Source of the DNA: Prevotella melaninogenica
GTDB taxonomy: Bacteria; Bacteroidota; Bacteroidia; Bacteroidales; Bacteroidaceae
Assembly (NCBI RefSeq): GCF_018127925.1
Contig: NZ_CP072348.1
Location: 1,776,501 to 1,840,500, forward strand
Direction of reading: 5' to 3'
Length of the DNA: 64,000 bases
Of the stretch, positions 34,939-43,490 are shown piece after piece (the first letter of the stretch is position 1; each line of letters opens with the position of its first letter). The translations under genes were made by a program, and so were the position numbers. Below the pieces are notes generated by a model that was not told where the DNA came from, ran no database searches, and was given only the letters and a program-made list of their open reading frames with translations.

Positions 34939-36816
34939 ATGAAAAAGAAACTTATAAGAATCATTCTTACGGCTGTACTCCTCGCTGGAGCATGGTTAGT
35001 AGAGCATTTCGCAGCACTTCCAATGTGGCAGGTGCTGCTTGTTTATTTGGTCCCTTATCTGGTTGTCAGTTATGATGTATTAGGTGAAGCGGTTGAGGGA
35101 ATCATGGAAGGCGATCCTTTTGACGAGAATTTCCTTATGAGTATTGCGACTATCGGAGCATTGCTCATCGGTTTCCTTCCTGGTGCCGAACCACAGTTTA
35201 TCGAAGGAGTCTTCGTGATGTTGTTCTTCCAATTAGGCGAACTCTTTGAGCACTATGCGGAAGATAAGGCGTGCGACTCCATCTCTGAGCTGATGGACAT
35301 CCGTCCCGATGTAGCCAACGTGGAGCGAAACGGAGTGGTAGCGAGCGTAAGTCCAGAGGAAGTGATGATTGGTGAGACTGTGATTGTTAAGCCGGGAGAG
35401 AAGATACCATTAGATGGAAGGGTGCTTGAGGGCAGTTCCAGCTTGAATACCGTAGCCCTTACGGGTGAGAGTATGCCACGTGATGTAAGTGCAGGCATGG
35501 AAGTTATCTCTGGTTGTGTTAATCTTTCGGGTGTGTTGAAAGTTCAAGTTGAAAAGGCATATAGCGAGTCTACCGCTGCAAAGATTATCCAACTCGTTGA
35601 AGAGGCAGGTGATAACAAGTCACGCAGTGAGTCGTTCATTCGTCGTTTTGCACGTGTCTATACGCCTATCGTGGTGATTGCTGCCCTTGCTTTGGCTGTT
35701 ATTCCTCCGTTCTTCTATGATAGTTACGCACCAGCCTTTGGTGTTTGGCTCTATCGTGCATTGACCTTCTTGGTTGTAAGTTGCCCATGTGCTTTGGTTA
35801 TTTCTATTCCTCTTACCTTCTTTGCGGGCATCGGTGGGGCTTCTCATAAGGGAATCCTCATTAAGGGTGGTAACTATATGGATGCTTTGGCAAAGCTCTC
35901 TACGGTAGTATTCGATAAGACTGGAACATTGACACGTGGTACTTTTGATGTTGAGGCTATCCACCCAGAGAAACTCTCTGAGCATGAGTTGCTCCATTTA
36001 GCAGCCCATGTTGAACGTTATTCTACCCATCCAATCGCCCTTGCTCTCCGTATGGCATATGCGAATGAAAAGGATAACTGCACTGTTGAAGATATACAAG
36101 AAACAGCGGGACAGGGCATTACGGCTACTGTTAATAATCAGAAAGTAAGTGTTGGTAACAACCGCTTAATGGCAACATTAGGTATTACAATCCCTACCTG
36201 TAAGCGTTGTACGAGCCATGCGGGTACGATTGTTCACGTTGCGATTGATGGTGAATATGCAGGTCATATCGTTATTTCTGACCAGTTGAAGGCTGATGCT
36301 GTGAAGGCTATAGAGTCTCTGAAGCAGTTGGGGGTTAGTAAGACAGTGATGCTGAGCGGCGACAAGAGGGAAGTTGTTGAGCAAGTTGCCGAGCAGACAA
36401 AGGTGACGGAATACTATGCCGAACTGCTCCCTACTGACAAAGTAAAGCATGTTGAGCGGCTCATTGCAGAGAAAAATGCAGGTGAAACAATCGCCTTTGT
36501 TGGTGATGGAATCAATGATGCACCAGTGTTGGCACGTGCTGATGTGGGCATTGCTATGGGTGCTTTGGGAAGTGATGCAGCTATCGAGGCAGCCGATGTT
36601 GTACTGATGGACGATAAACCTTCGAAGATAGCACTTGCCATAGAACTCTCATGTCGTACTATTTTCATAGCAAAGGAGAACGCATGGTTCGCTATCGGTA
36701 TTAAGGTCGCTGTCCTTCTTCTTGCCACCTTTGGAATGGCAAGCATGGGATTAGCTGTCTTTGCTGATGTCGGTGTGATGGTTCTTGCCGTTCTTAATGC
36801 GATGAGAGCAAGATAG
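34939..36816 (+). CDS. Heavy-metal P1B-type ATPase (Zn/Cd/Pb class)
   Basis: The 625-aa pump exports soft metal cations using ATP. It has C-P-C in the transport helix (S-C-P-C-A-L-V, about 285), the phosphorylation site D-K-T-G-T-L-T (about 326), the S-T-H-P-I-A-L dipeptide HP motif and G-D-G-I-N-D-A-P-V near the C-terminus. The actuator loop has T-G-E-S-M-P. There is no N-terminal CxxC metal-binding domain, making it shorter than E. coli ZntA. The K-G-G and C-terminal asparagine/aspartate pattern suits zinc/cadmium rather than copper, but this is an inference. Confidence 0.9.
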   Translation: MKKKLIRIILTAVLLAGAWLVEHFAALPMWQVLLVYLVPYLVVSYDVLGEAVEGIMEGDPFDENFLMSIATIGALLIGFLPGAEPQFIEGVFVMLFFQLGELFEHYAEDKACDSISELMDIRPDVANVERNGVVASVSPEEVMIGETVIVKPGEKIPLDGRVLEGSSSLNTVALTGESMPRDVSAGMEVISGCVNLSGVLKVQVEKAYSESTAAKIIQLVEEAGDNKSRSESFIRRFARVYTPIVVIAALALAVIPPFFYDSYAPAFGVWLYRALTFLVVSCPCALVISIPLTFFAGIGGASHKGILIKGGNYMDALAKLSTVVFDKTGTLTRGTFDVEAIHPEKLSEHELLHLAAHVERYSTHPIALALRMAYANEKDNCTVEDIQETAGQGITATVNNQKVSVGNNRLMATLGITIPTCKRCTSHAGTIVHVAIDGEYAGHIVISDQLKADAVKAIESLKQLGVSKTVMLSGDKREVVEQVAEQTKVTEYYAELLPTDKVKHVERLIAEKNAGETIAFVGDGINDAPVLARADVGIAMGALGSDAAIEAADVVLMDDKPSKIALAIELSCRTIFIAKENAWFAIGIKVAVLLLATFGMASMGLAVFADVGVMVLAVLNAMRAR

Positions 36817-36841
36817 AAAGGCGTTCTTCTCAATTTATTTT

Positions 36842-36920
36842 CATGAAAATAAATATTTTTCTTCATGAACGTAAATATTTATTTTCGTGAAAATAATTTC
36901 TTTTTTACATGAAAGTAATT
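36842..36920. repeat. 22-bp period array (TTTTCATGAAAA type), four units
   Basis: CATGA or CGTGA starts at 36842, 36864, 36886 and 36908, exactly 22 bp apart. AAATATTT palindromes alternate at about 11 bp. The first unit begins about 25 bp after the metal ATPase stop. Confidence 0.88.
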
Positions 36921-37125
36921 TGGTATCTGTCGTAAAGTAGCTACGCAGATGCCATTTTTAATAGTGTGAAAAGCATGTTTTGATAAAGTAATAGAGTGTT
37001 CTCTTTCGGCTTATCTGACATTCCGAGTGATACTACTATTGGTCTTTGTGATGCAAGCCTATGATTCCCTTTGAGCTATTGAGTTATTAATAAGGTTTCT
37101 TTTGCTTAGTGATTCGGTGTGACAT

Positions 37126-37213
37126 CGCTGTCCGCACTATTGGTGTTCAGCGTCCGCACCATTGGTGCTCATCATCCGCACCATTGGTGCTGAGCCTTCG
37201 CACGTTGATAAAA
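37126..37213. repeat. 22-bp period array (CCGCACCATTGGTGC type), three full units
   Basis: Units at 37126, 37148 and 37170 have the same form (CGTCCGCACCATTGGTGCTC-like) at exactly 22 bp. A decayed fourth unit ends at about 37213. The main palindrome is GCACCATTGGTGC. It follows the 36842 array in the same 515-bp gap. Confidence 0.88.
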
Positions 37214-37304
37214 CATGAACTCTTTCATTCTTAAACAATGTTACTACCATATGTTTTTACGATAAAAATAATTACGAAAAAAGCCAAATAAGAAAACTTT
37301 TATG

Positions 37305-37312
37305 TAAGTTTG
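37305..37312 (+). promoter_or_regulatory. Promoter of the carboxypeptidase-regulatory-like gene
   Basis: TAAGTTTG followed by CA lies 20 bp before the ATG at 37332 and fits the -7 box. Confidence 0.65.
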
Positions 37313-37331
37313 CAGTAGAGAGTTGAGTGCT

Positions 37332-37925
37332 ATGCAGATACGAATAGTCCTATTTTTCTTGTGGCTTTTGCTACCCCTCTCGCCACTTCAAGCACAGAAA
37401 GTGCTGGTTTGTGATGGGGCAACACGCTTTCCGATACGTGATGTATTGGTCAGTGTGGATGGGAAGAATGTGGGACTAACTACATGGCAAGGAATCATTA
37501 ACCTACCTGATTCATTCCAAACAGCTACCTTTAAAAAGAAAGGTTATGCACCAGAGAAGTTGTTTCGGAGTGAGGTTTTGCGTGATACTGTCTTCCTTTT
37601 CCCTGCAGAACATTATTTGGATGAGGTAGTGGTAATAGGAAAGCAAGTTGTTGATGGGCGTGAACTGTTGAAGAAGATGCCGAAGCGAGACATCTTAGAA
37701 AAGAAGCCAGCCCATTCCCTATTAGAGTTTGATGTTGGGCTTATGCTTGATAAACGGCTACGTAGAGACCGTAAGCATGTTGAGAAGCTACGTGAAGTTT
37801 TCAAGAAAATGGACGGTTTAGAGGATAAGGAAGACCCTATCCTCAAGGCCTATCGACAGACACAGTTGGAACTAAAAGCTGATTCTATCCAGAAAAAGAA
37901 TGAGCAAAAAGAACTGAAGAAATAG
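37332..37925 (+). CDS. Secreted protein with a carboxypeptidase-regulatory-like domain
   Basis: The product is about 197 aa from ATG 37332. It has a signal peptide (L-F-F-L-W-L-L-L-P-L-S-P-L-Q-A-Q), then a short beta domain (V-L-V-C-D-G-A-T-R-F-P-I-R-D-V-L-V-S-V-D-G), as in CarboxypepD_reg-like modules of TonB-dependent receptors. Y-L-D-E-V-V-V-I-G recalls the end of such a module before a receptor plug, but no receptor follows. The C-terminal third is charged and helical. No exact function is known to me. Confidence 0.72.
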   Translation: MQIRIVLFFLWLLLPLSPLQAQKVLVCDGATRFPIRDVLVSVDGKNVGLTTWQGIINLPDSFQTATFKKKGYAPEKLFRSEVLRDTVFLFPAEHYLDEVVVIGKQVVDGRELLKKMPKRDILEKKPAHSLLEFDVGLMLDKRLRRDRKHVEKLREVFKKMDGLEDKEDPILKAYRQTQLELKADSIQKKNEQKELKK

Positions 37926-38009
37926 CTTTTAATGTGAATATAGGTTAATTGTGAGGCTGTTAAAGCAATCTTTTTGTATAGTTTACTTGACTTTTAGAAA
38001 AGTAAGTGT

Positions 38010-38017
38010 TACTTTTG
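38010..38017 (+). promoter_or_regulatory. Promoter of the membrane protein-XRE pair
   Basis: TACTTTTG lies 45 bp before the ATG at 38062 and matches the -7 box. Confidence 0.6.
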
Positions 38018-38061
38018 TGGTGTGATAGATATCTTTACTTATTAATTAAAAAAGCTACTTT

Positions 38062-38553
38062 ATGAAAACAGATTATCTTTTACCCCACATCTTTAGGAAG
38101 GTTGGTTGGTTTATTTTTATCCCTTGTAGTGTCATGATTATGGTTTCTTGGTTAGGTATTAATGACTGGTTTAATGATGACAGACTGAGTTTTATTACCT
38201 TACACATTGGAAACCTGAATTTCTTTGCTTCTGAACAAGAGGGGCGTTCTTTCTTCTATTTTGCGCAGGAAGACATGTTCTCGGAATTTGTCTACTGCTT
38301 GACCTTTATCTCTCTTTATATGATAGCATTTTCAAAGGAAAGAGTTGAGGATGAATATGTTGAACATCTCCGCATGCGTTCATTGGTATGGGCACTGAAA
38401 GTAAATACTATTTTCTTTGTAATCTTCACGTGGTTCTGTTTTGGTATGGTTTACATCACGTTGTTAATGCTATCAATGTTCAGTATATTTCTGCTGTTTC
38501 ACTTCCGTTTTCTTTACGAATTACATAAAAGGAGAATAGATAATGAAGAATAG
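38062..38553 (+). CDS. Four-span membrane protein (DUF2975-like)
   Basis: The 163-aa protein has about four hydrophobic segments (about 15-32, 70-92, 108-130, 132-152). DUF2975-type proteins often sit directly before an XRE regulator, as here, where the next gene overlaps by 11 nt. I infer that the two act together, but the role is unknown. The family call rests on size, topology and context rather than on a motif. Confidence 0.65.
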   Translation: MKTDYLLPHIFRKVGWFIFIPCSVMIMVSWLGINDWFNDDRLSFITLHIGNLNFFASEQEGRSFFYFAQEDMFSEFVYCLTFISLYMIAFSKERVEDEYVEHLRMRSLVWALKVNTIFFVIFTWFCFGMVYITLLMLSMFSIFLLFHFRFLYELHKRRIDNEE

Positions 38554-38743
38554 TATAAGGGTAGAACGAGCAATAAAGCGTATGACCCAAGCGCAATTAG
38601 CAGAACTTATTGGGGTGTCCCGGCAAACGATTGTCGCTATCGAAAGCGAGAAGTATGTTCCCTCAACAGTTCTCAGTCTGAAGATAGCACGTGTTTTCGA
38701 TAAGCGTGTAGATGATATTTTTGAATTGGAAGAAGGCGATTAA
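38543..38743 (+). CDS. XRE-family (Cro/CI-like) transcription regulator
   Basis: The 66-aa protein is a single helix-turn-helix of the short YozG-like kind: R-V-E-R-A-I-K-R-M-T-Q-A-Q-L-A-E-L-I-G-V-S-R-Q-T-I. The last part (F-E-L-E-E-G-D) is acidic. It overlaps the membrane-protein gene and is probably co-translated. The regulated genes are not evident. Confidence 0.88.
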   Translation: MKNSIRVERAIKRMTQAQLAELIGVSRQTIVAIESEKYVPSTVLSLKIARVFDKRVDDIFELEEGD

Positions 38744-38783
38744 AGCCTTGTATTTATAACCTATACTTTTCAATATCATCAGT

Positions 38784-38910
38784 AATCATAATTATGAATT
38801 ATGAATTATGAATTTTGAATTAAGGCTAATCATAATTATGAATTTTGAATTATGCATTATGAATTATTAAAGTAATCATAATTATGAATTCTGAATTGTG
38901 AATTTAGAAT
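38784..38910. repeat. AATTATG-type simple repeat block
   Basis: AATCATAATTATGAATT recurs at about 38784, 38828 and 38874, with AATTATG and AATTTTG units between. It resembles the shorter block at 8379. It fills the gap before the ahpF terminator. The spacing 44 then 46 bp is close to but not a clean 22-bp series. Confidence 0.65.
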
Positions 38911-38916
38911 TAACCG

Positions 38917-38968
38917 AAAAAGGCCCGATGGACAAGGTGAAGAAATATCACACTTGCCTCATCGGGCT
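38917..38968 (-). terminator. ahpF terminator
   Basis: On the minus strand GCCCGATGAGGCAAGTGTG pairs with a matching CACCTTGTCCATCGGGC segment around a short loop, and a TTTTT run follows. It sits just past the ahpF stop. Confidence 0.78.
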
Positions 38969-39001
38969 CAACATATACTCAAGTCAGAGAAGATTTTATT
39001 A

Positions 39002-40555
39002 TTATATCACGCCACGGATACGGTCGTCAAAGGCTGAAAGGGCAGCCTTAGCACCTTCTCCCATAGCGATTGTAATCTGTTTGTAAGGTACCGTTGTAAC
39101 GTCACCAGCAGCATATACGCCACTTAGATTAGTGCGGTTGGTTGCATCAACGATAATCTCATTGCGAGGAGTAACCTCTACTTGATCCTTGAAAGCATCG
39201 CTGTTTGGCGACAAGCCAATCTGAACAAAGACACCATCTAAGGCTATATCGCGCTCCTCATCATTGGTGCGGTCCTTCACTCTGATACCCGATAGCTTCT
39301 GACCATCACCCAAGAGGGCTGTTGTCTGGGTAGAAAGGAACACCTCAACATTAGGCAGACTGGCTACTTTCTGTTGTAAAACCTCATCGGCACGCATAGC
39401 ATCAGCGAACTCAAGTACTGTCACGTGGCGGCAGATACCAGCCAAGTCAATGGCTGCTTCGATACCAGAGTTACCTCCACCGATGACTGCTACGTCCTTA
39501 CCTTTGTAGAAAGGACCATCGCAATGAGGGCAGAAGTGTTCACCATGACCGATGTATTTCTCCTCATCTGGCAGACCAAGACGGCGCCAGCTTGCACCTG
39601 TTGCAATCACAACAGCTGGTGCGGTGAAGGTTTCTCCACCACGAACAGAAACAGTCTTCACAGCCTCTTTCAGGTTGGTTGATACCACTTTACGATTGTC
39701 GAATACATCTATTGAATATTCATTGATATGGGTGCGGAGGTCAGCAGCAAGTTGTGTACCTGTCGTTTTGGTGACAGAGATAAGGTTCTCGATACCTGTT
39801 GTGTCGTTTACCTGTCCTCCAATGCGCTCTGCAACGATAGCTACGCGTAAGCCTTTGCGGGCAGAATAGATAGCAGAAGATGCTCCAGCAGGGCCACCAC
39901 CGAGTACGATGACATCATATTCACGTACGGTCTGCACCGCGTTTTCATCATGGTCGGTGCCAACTTTGTCCTCCAACTCCTGCAGAAGGATTCCGAGATC
40001 GCCACGACCAGTATGCAATGGCTCCCCATTAACGTACACAGAAGGTACGCCTTGTATGTTCAAACGTTGTATTTCATCCTGACAAAGACCGCCATCAACC
40101 ATCTCATTGCTAATATTTGGGTTGATAAGCGCCATTACGTTGAGTGCCTGAACAACGTCAGGACAGTTTGTACAGGTGAGTGATACGTAGGTCTGAAGGC
40201 GGATTTCACCCTTCAGCGACTTGATACGTGCAGCTATCGCCTCGTCAGGAAGGTTCTTACCCTGTCCGTCAGAGTTAAGGATAGCAAGGAGCAACGAGGT
40301 AAACTCGTGACCATTTGGTATACCACGGAAGCTGATACCAGTCTCTTCACCATTGCAAAGAATACTGAATGAGAACTGTTCTCCTTCCAGATAAACTGTC
40401 TTTATCTTGTCAGAAGTAGAGGCAATATCCTCTACGAAAGACGAAAACTCTGCTGAGTTCTCATCATTACTATTGCGAGTAACGCTAAGGGTTATATCAG
40501 ATGAGAGCGAAGCAAAGACGCCCTTCACCTGTTCGAGTATGCTTGAATCTAACAT
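39002..40555 (-). CDS. ahpF: Alkyl hydroperoxide reductase subunit F
   Basis: This NADH-dependent flavoprotein reduces AhpC, which detoxifies peroxides. The 517-aa product has the N-terminal thioredoxin-like pair with redox C-T-N-C-P (about 131-136), the FAD-binding V-L-G-G-G-P-A-G-A (about 214), the C-P-H-C-D-G disulfide (about 340), the NAD-binding G-G-G-N-S-G and the flavin-binding G-V-Y-A-A-G-D-V. It is downstream of ahpC, separated by 116 nt holding a terminator-like hairpin. OxyR is encoded close by. Confidence 0.96.
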   Translation of the reverse strand: MLDSSILEQVKGVFASLSSDITLSVTRNSNDENSAEFSSFVEDIASTSDKIKTVYLEGEQFSFSILCNGEETGISFRGIPNGHEFTSLLLAILNSDGQGKNLPDEAIAARIKSLKGEIRLQTYVSLTCTNCPDVVQALNVMALINPNISNEMVDGGLCQDEIQRLNIQGVPSVYVNGEPLHTGRGDLGILLQELEDKVGTDHDENAVQTVREYDVIVLGGGPAGASSAIYSARKGLRVAIVAERIGGQVNDTTGIENLISVTKTTGTQLAADLRTHINEYSIDVFDNRKVVSTNLKEAVKTVSVRGGETFTAPAVVIATGASWRRLGLPDEEKYIGHGEHFCPHCDGPFYKGKDVAVIGGGNSGIEAAIDLAGICRHVTVLEFADAMRADEVLQQKVASLPNVEVFLSTQTTALLGDGQKLSGIRVKDRTNDEERDIALDGVFVQIGLSPNSDAFKDQVEVTPRNEIIVDATNRTNLSGVYAAGDVTTVPYKQITIAMGEGAKAALSAFDDRIRGVI

Positions 40556-40583
40556 GGGGCTTGTAAATTTCTCTATATATTAT

Positions 40584-40623
40584 AAAAAAATGGAGAGACA
40601 AAGTCCGAAGACTTATCTCTCCA
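40584..40623 (-). terminator. Attenuator-like hairpin between ahpC and ahpF
   Basis: On the minus strand GGAGAGATAAGTC-TTCG-GACTTTGTCTCTCC is a near-perfect stem with a UUCG tetraloop, followed by A and then TTTTTTT. It should end part of the transcripts leaving ahpC and so give more AhpC than AhpF. Confidence 0.8.
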
Positions 40624-40671
40624 CCATAACTTCTATGACACTTTTATGTCTGTTATTACAGAAACTAAGTC

Positions 40672-41238
40672 TTAGAGCTTACCAACAAGGTCGATGCTTG
40701 GCTTCAATGTCTCGCCGCCCTGCTTCCACTTAGCTGGGCAAACCTCACCCTCGTGAGAAGCAACGAACAACGCAGCCTCAACCTTACGAACGAGCTCATC
40801 AGCATTACGACCGATGCTGTTATCCTGGATTTCAGCAATCTTAACGAGACCCTCTGGGTTTACGAGGAATGTACCACGGTAAGCTAAACCCTCGTCCTCT
40901 TTGTATACACCGAAGCCACGGCTCAATACGCCAGTTGGGTCAGCAAGCATAGTGTACTTAATCTTCTTGATTCTATCAGAAGCATCGTGCCATGCCTTGT
41001 GTACGAAGTGAGTATCAGTACTTACTGAGAAAACCTCTACGCCAAGACTCTTGAGCTGCTCGTACTTGTCAGCCAAATCCTCCAACTCTGTAGGACATAC
41101 GAAAGTGAAGTCAGCTGGATAGAAGAAGAAGAGTGCCCATTTGCCCTCGATATCCTTGCTTGAAACGGTCTTAAACTGTCCGTCCTGGAAAGCCTGAACG
41201 GTAAACTCTGGTGCGTGTGCATTAATAATTGGTTCCAT
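40672..41238 (-). CDS. ahpC: Peroxiredoxin, alkyl hydroperoxide reductase subunit C
   Basis: AhpC reduces hydrogen peroxide and organic peroxides to water or alcohols. The 188-aa typical 2-Cys peroxiredoxin has the peroxidatic cysteine in D-F-T-F-V-C-P-T-E (about 48) and the resolving cysteine in G-E-V-C-P-A-K-W (about 167). The start at 41238 is followed upstream by a clear promoter at 41285. Together with ahpF and the divergent oxyR it forms the peroxide response module. Confidence 0.97.
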   Translation of the reverse strand: MEPIINAHAPEFTVQAFQDGQFKTVSSKDIEGKWALFFFYPADFTFVCPTELEDLADKYEQLKSLGVEVFSVSTDTHFVHKAWHDASDRIKKIKYTMLADPTGVLSRGFGVYKEDEGLAYRGTFLVNPEGLVKIAEIQDNSIGRNADELVRKVEAALFVASHEGEVCPAKWKQGGETLKPSIDLVGKL

Positions 41239-41284
41239 ATCTTACTTAAAACTATTTATGTGATTAAATCTTTTTGTTTTGTAA

Positions 41285-41294
41285 TGCAAAGATA
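41285..41294 (-). promoter_or_regulatory. ahpC promoter (-7 box)
   Basis: The minus strand reads TATCTTTGCA, about 46 bp before the ahpC ATG. The OxyR site would lie upstream of it, within 41300-41600, but I cannot point to it. Confidence 0.7.
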
Positions 41295-41595
41295 GTATTT
41301 GTAATTATTACAGCCAATAGATAAAATCTATATGCTGATTAATAAAATCTATCAAGCTTATCACCAGTGCTGATTATCAACAAGTTGCACTCATTTATTT
41401 GGTAAATTAAAAGATTACCTTCAACTAAAAAATATATTAAACATATACCTATACAATGCAATACTGAATCGAAAACGCTCGTGTTGCCTTTGAAAAGCAA
41501 GATGAATAAGAAAAGAACAACTCTTACTTCATAACAAGTTGTTGTCAATAGAATCATATATAATAAGGTTGTTAACCTTTAATATGCTTGGTGTT

Positions 41596-41661
41596 CAGCC
41601 TCCGCACGCTTGGTGTTCAGCCTCCGCACCACATGTGCGGGGCGTTAACACACTTGGTGGG
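41596..41661. repeat. 22-bp period array (CCTCCGCAC type), between ahpC and oxyR
   Basis: Units start at 41596, 41618 and 41640, and the 12 bases before 41596 fit a preceding unit. The first two open with CAGCCTCCGCAC. The array belongs with those at 8536, 23862 and 37126 (CACCAATGGTG type). A GTTGGTTGTTGGTG low-complexity stretch follows. No gene lies in the 646-bp gap. Confidence 0.8.
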
Positions 41662-41849
41662 TGGTGGCTTGTTGGTTGTTGGTGATGGTTGTTAGGTGTT
41701 GAAGAAGACTGGTATGAAACTTATAAGGTGGTGAAAAATAATACTTATTTATAGTGATTGGAGGTGTATACACTCACTATAAAGGATGAAAAAGACGAGT
41801 ATAAAGCATAAAAACAGGATGATAAGACGGCTATTTGGCTTTTTTTATC

Positions 41850-41857
41850 TATTTTTG
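41850..41857 (+). promoter_or_regulatory. oxyR promoter (-7 box)
   Basis: TATTTTTG lies 27 bp before the oxyR ATG and fits the -7 box. Confidence 0.5.
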
Positions 41858-41884
41858 TCATAGTCTATACATGGTATTAGAAGA

Positions 41885-42787
41885 ATGACACTACAACAAT
41901 TAGAATATGTAATGGCAGTTTATCGGCTCAAGCATTTTGCAAAGGCAGCCGATGACTGCAATGTTACACAGCCTACACTTAGTTCGATGATTCAAAAGTT
42001 AGAAGACGAATTAGGTGTGAAAATCTTTGACCGTAAGCGTCAACCGATACAGCCAACACAAGCGGGTATGAAGGTGATTGAGGAGGCTTGGAGGGTGCTT
42101 AATCGTGCAAAGAAACTCAAGCAGATTGTTGACGAGGAACGTCAGGTGCTTACTGGTACCTTTGAGGTGGGTGTGCTACCGACGATTGCACCTTATCTTA
42201 TTCCGCGATTCTTCCCGCAGTTAATGAACGAACACCCAGAGATGGATGTGAGGATTACGGAGATGAAAACCGAGGATATGCGCAGGGCACTTCGTCGGGG
42301 CGATATAGATGCTGGTATCTTGGCACGTGTCGACGGACTGGAGGAGATGTCGTGTACACCGCTTTATCGTGAACAGTTCTTCGGTTATGTAGCAGAAGGC
42401 GACCCATTGTTTGAAAAGGAGTTTATTCGTCCTGCTGACTTGTCGGGAGAGTACTTGTGGTTGCTGGACGAAGGACATTGTTTCCGTGACCAGTTGGTGA
42501 AGTTCTGCCAGCTGAAGTCGGCTGCTTTAAGCAAGAAGAGTTATAACTTAGGAAGCATAGAGACCTTTATGCGTATCGTAGAGAATGGTAAGGGAGTAAC
42601 CTTTATACCCCAGCTTGCACTCTCACAACTCACAAAGGAACAGCATCGTTTGGTACGTCCTTTCGCCCATCCTGTTCCTTCTCGTGAGATAATACTGATG
42701 ACATCGCCTAACTTCATTCGTCATACGTTGCTTCGTTTGCTTTCAGAGAGAATCAAGGAATCCTTACCTGATAATCTTCATGGCTAA
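41885..42787 (+). CDS. oxyR: Hydrogen peroxide sensor OxyR (LysR family)
   Basis: The 300-aa regulator has the LysR winged helix at the N-terminus (L-Q-Q-L-E-Y-V-M-A-V ... T-Q-P-T-L-S-S-M-I) and the effector domain. The redox pair sits in D-E-G-H-C-F-R-D-Q-L-V-K-F-C. The two cysteines fall at residues 199 and 208, exactly as in E. coli OxyR. Oxidation of this pair by peroxide activates target genes. The divergent ahpC-ahpF operon is the obvious target. Confidence 0.95.
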   Translation: MTLQQLEYVMAVYRLKHFAKAADDCNVTQPTLSSMIQKLEDELGVKIFDRKRQPIQPTQAGMKVIEEAWRVLNRAKKLKQIVDEERQVLTGTFEVGVLPTIAPYLIPRFFPQLMNEHPEMDVRITEMKTEDMRRALRRGDIDAGILARVDGLEEMSCTPLYREQFFGYVAEGDPLFEKEFIRPADLSGEYLWLLDEGHCFRDQLVKFCQLKSAALSKKSYNLGSIETFMRIVENGKGVTFIPQLALSQLTKEQHRLVRPFAHPVPSREIILMTSPNFIRHTLLRLLSERIKESLPDNLHG

Positions 42788-42834
42788 TCTTCAATAACTT
42801 CTCTTTGAGAAGTAATAGAGAAAGTAAAAATAGG

Positions 42835-42893
42835 TGGGTGTGCTAAAACACTAAACTTAGAAATACCATCTATCTTCTATTTTGGCACACCCT
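42835..42893 (+). terminator. Inverted repeat after oxyR
   Basis: GGGTGTGCTAAAA pairs with TTTTGGCACACCC across about 31 nt. There is no T run after it, so it may be a weak terminator or a mRNA 3' structure. Confidence 0.45.
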
Positions 42894-42953
42894 TATCTAG
42901 ACTGTGAAGACAAGTTTTTTCTCAGTTTATTCTTCTATTTCACTTTTTCTTCT

Positions 42954-42961
42954 TACCTTTG
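42954..42961 (+). promoter_or_regulatory. Promoter of a leader with an AC microsatellite
   Basis: TACCTTTG followed by CG fits the -7 box. It would transcribe the short frame at 42982 and, unless ended by the hairpin at 43174-43204, the downstream lipoprotein locus. Confidence 0.55.
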
Positions 42962-42981
42962 CGCCCGTGAACAAATTAGCA

Positions 42982-43119
42982 ATGACATATCCAGCCAATC
43001 CAGCACAGCAAAGAAACTTTGATTTCTTTGCCTTTTTTAGTGCTTTATATTTGGTAGTTTCAGATATTTTGCTAACACACACACACACACACACACACAC
43101 AGGCGCACCTAGCGTTTAA
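42982..43119 (+). CDS. 45-aa peptide containing an (AC)n tract
   Basis: From ATG 42982 the frame gives M-T-Y-P-A-N-P-A-Q-Q-R-N-F-D-F-F-A-F-F and a hydrophobic stretch. It then reads L-T-H-T-H-T-H-T-H-T, the translation of a 27-nt AC tract at 43075-43101, and ends G-A-P-S-V. A change in tract length by 2 or 4 bp would shift the frame, so it could act as a phase-variable leader. No family is recognised. The peptide could be only a reading frame across a non-coding leader. Confidence 0.35.
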   Translation: MTYPANPAQQRNFDFFAFFSALYLVVSDILLTHTHTHTHTGAPSV

Positions 43120-43173
43120 TCATACTTTTTTTCTTCCATCCTACGCGCGCGCGAAGCGTGGCGTAACCCTTGT

Positions 43174-43204
43174 AAACAAAGGACTTCTAGGAGTTTCCTT
43201 TGTT
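43174..43204 (+). terminator. Hairpin after the AC-tract frame
   Basis: AACAAAGGA pairs with TCCTTTGTT around CTTCTAGGAGT, followed by CACTTTTTC. It could stop transcription from the 42954 promoter. Beyond it, to 43490, I see only a small CAGGCAG / CTGCCTG inverted repeat. Confidence 0.5.
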
Positions 43205-43490
43205 CACTTTTTCGTGTCCGTTTGCGAACTGTTTAAAACGCAAATTAAGACAGTTTTAACCACTAATTTTACAGCAAAAGATAATTGTAATTTTCTAGTA
43301 ATAGTTTGTTTTCTCTCGTTGATTTCTCAGGCAGGCGGTGGTAATGCGCTGTCTGCCTGTAGGGAGGGAGAACGAACGGTTAGAAGATTTATATAATGAG
43401 TTCATCAGGATGTATATAATAAAAGGTGAGCAACGAAGCCACATAATAGAGAGTAGATAACAACTATTTTTAATCAAATCAAAAAAAGCA

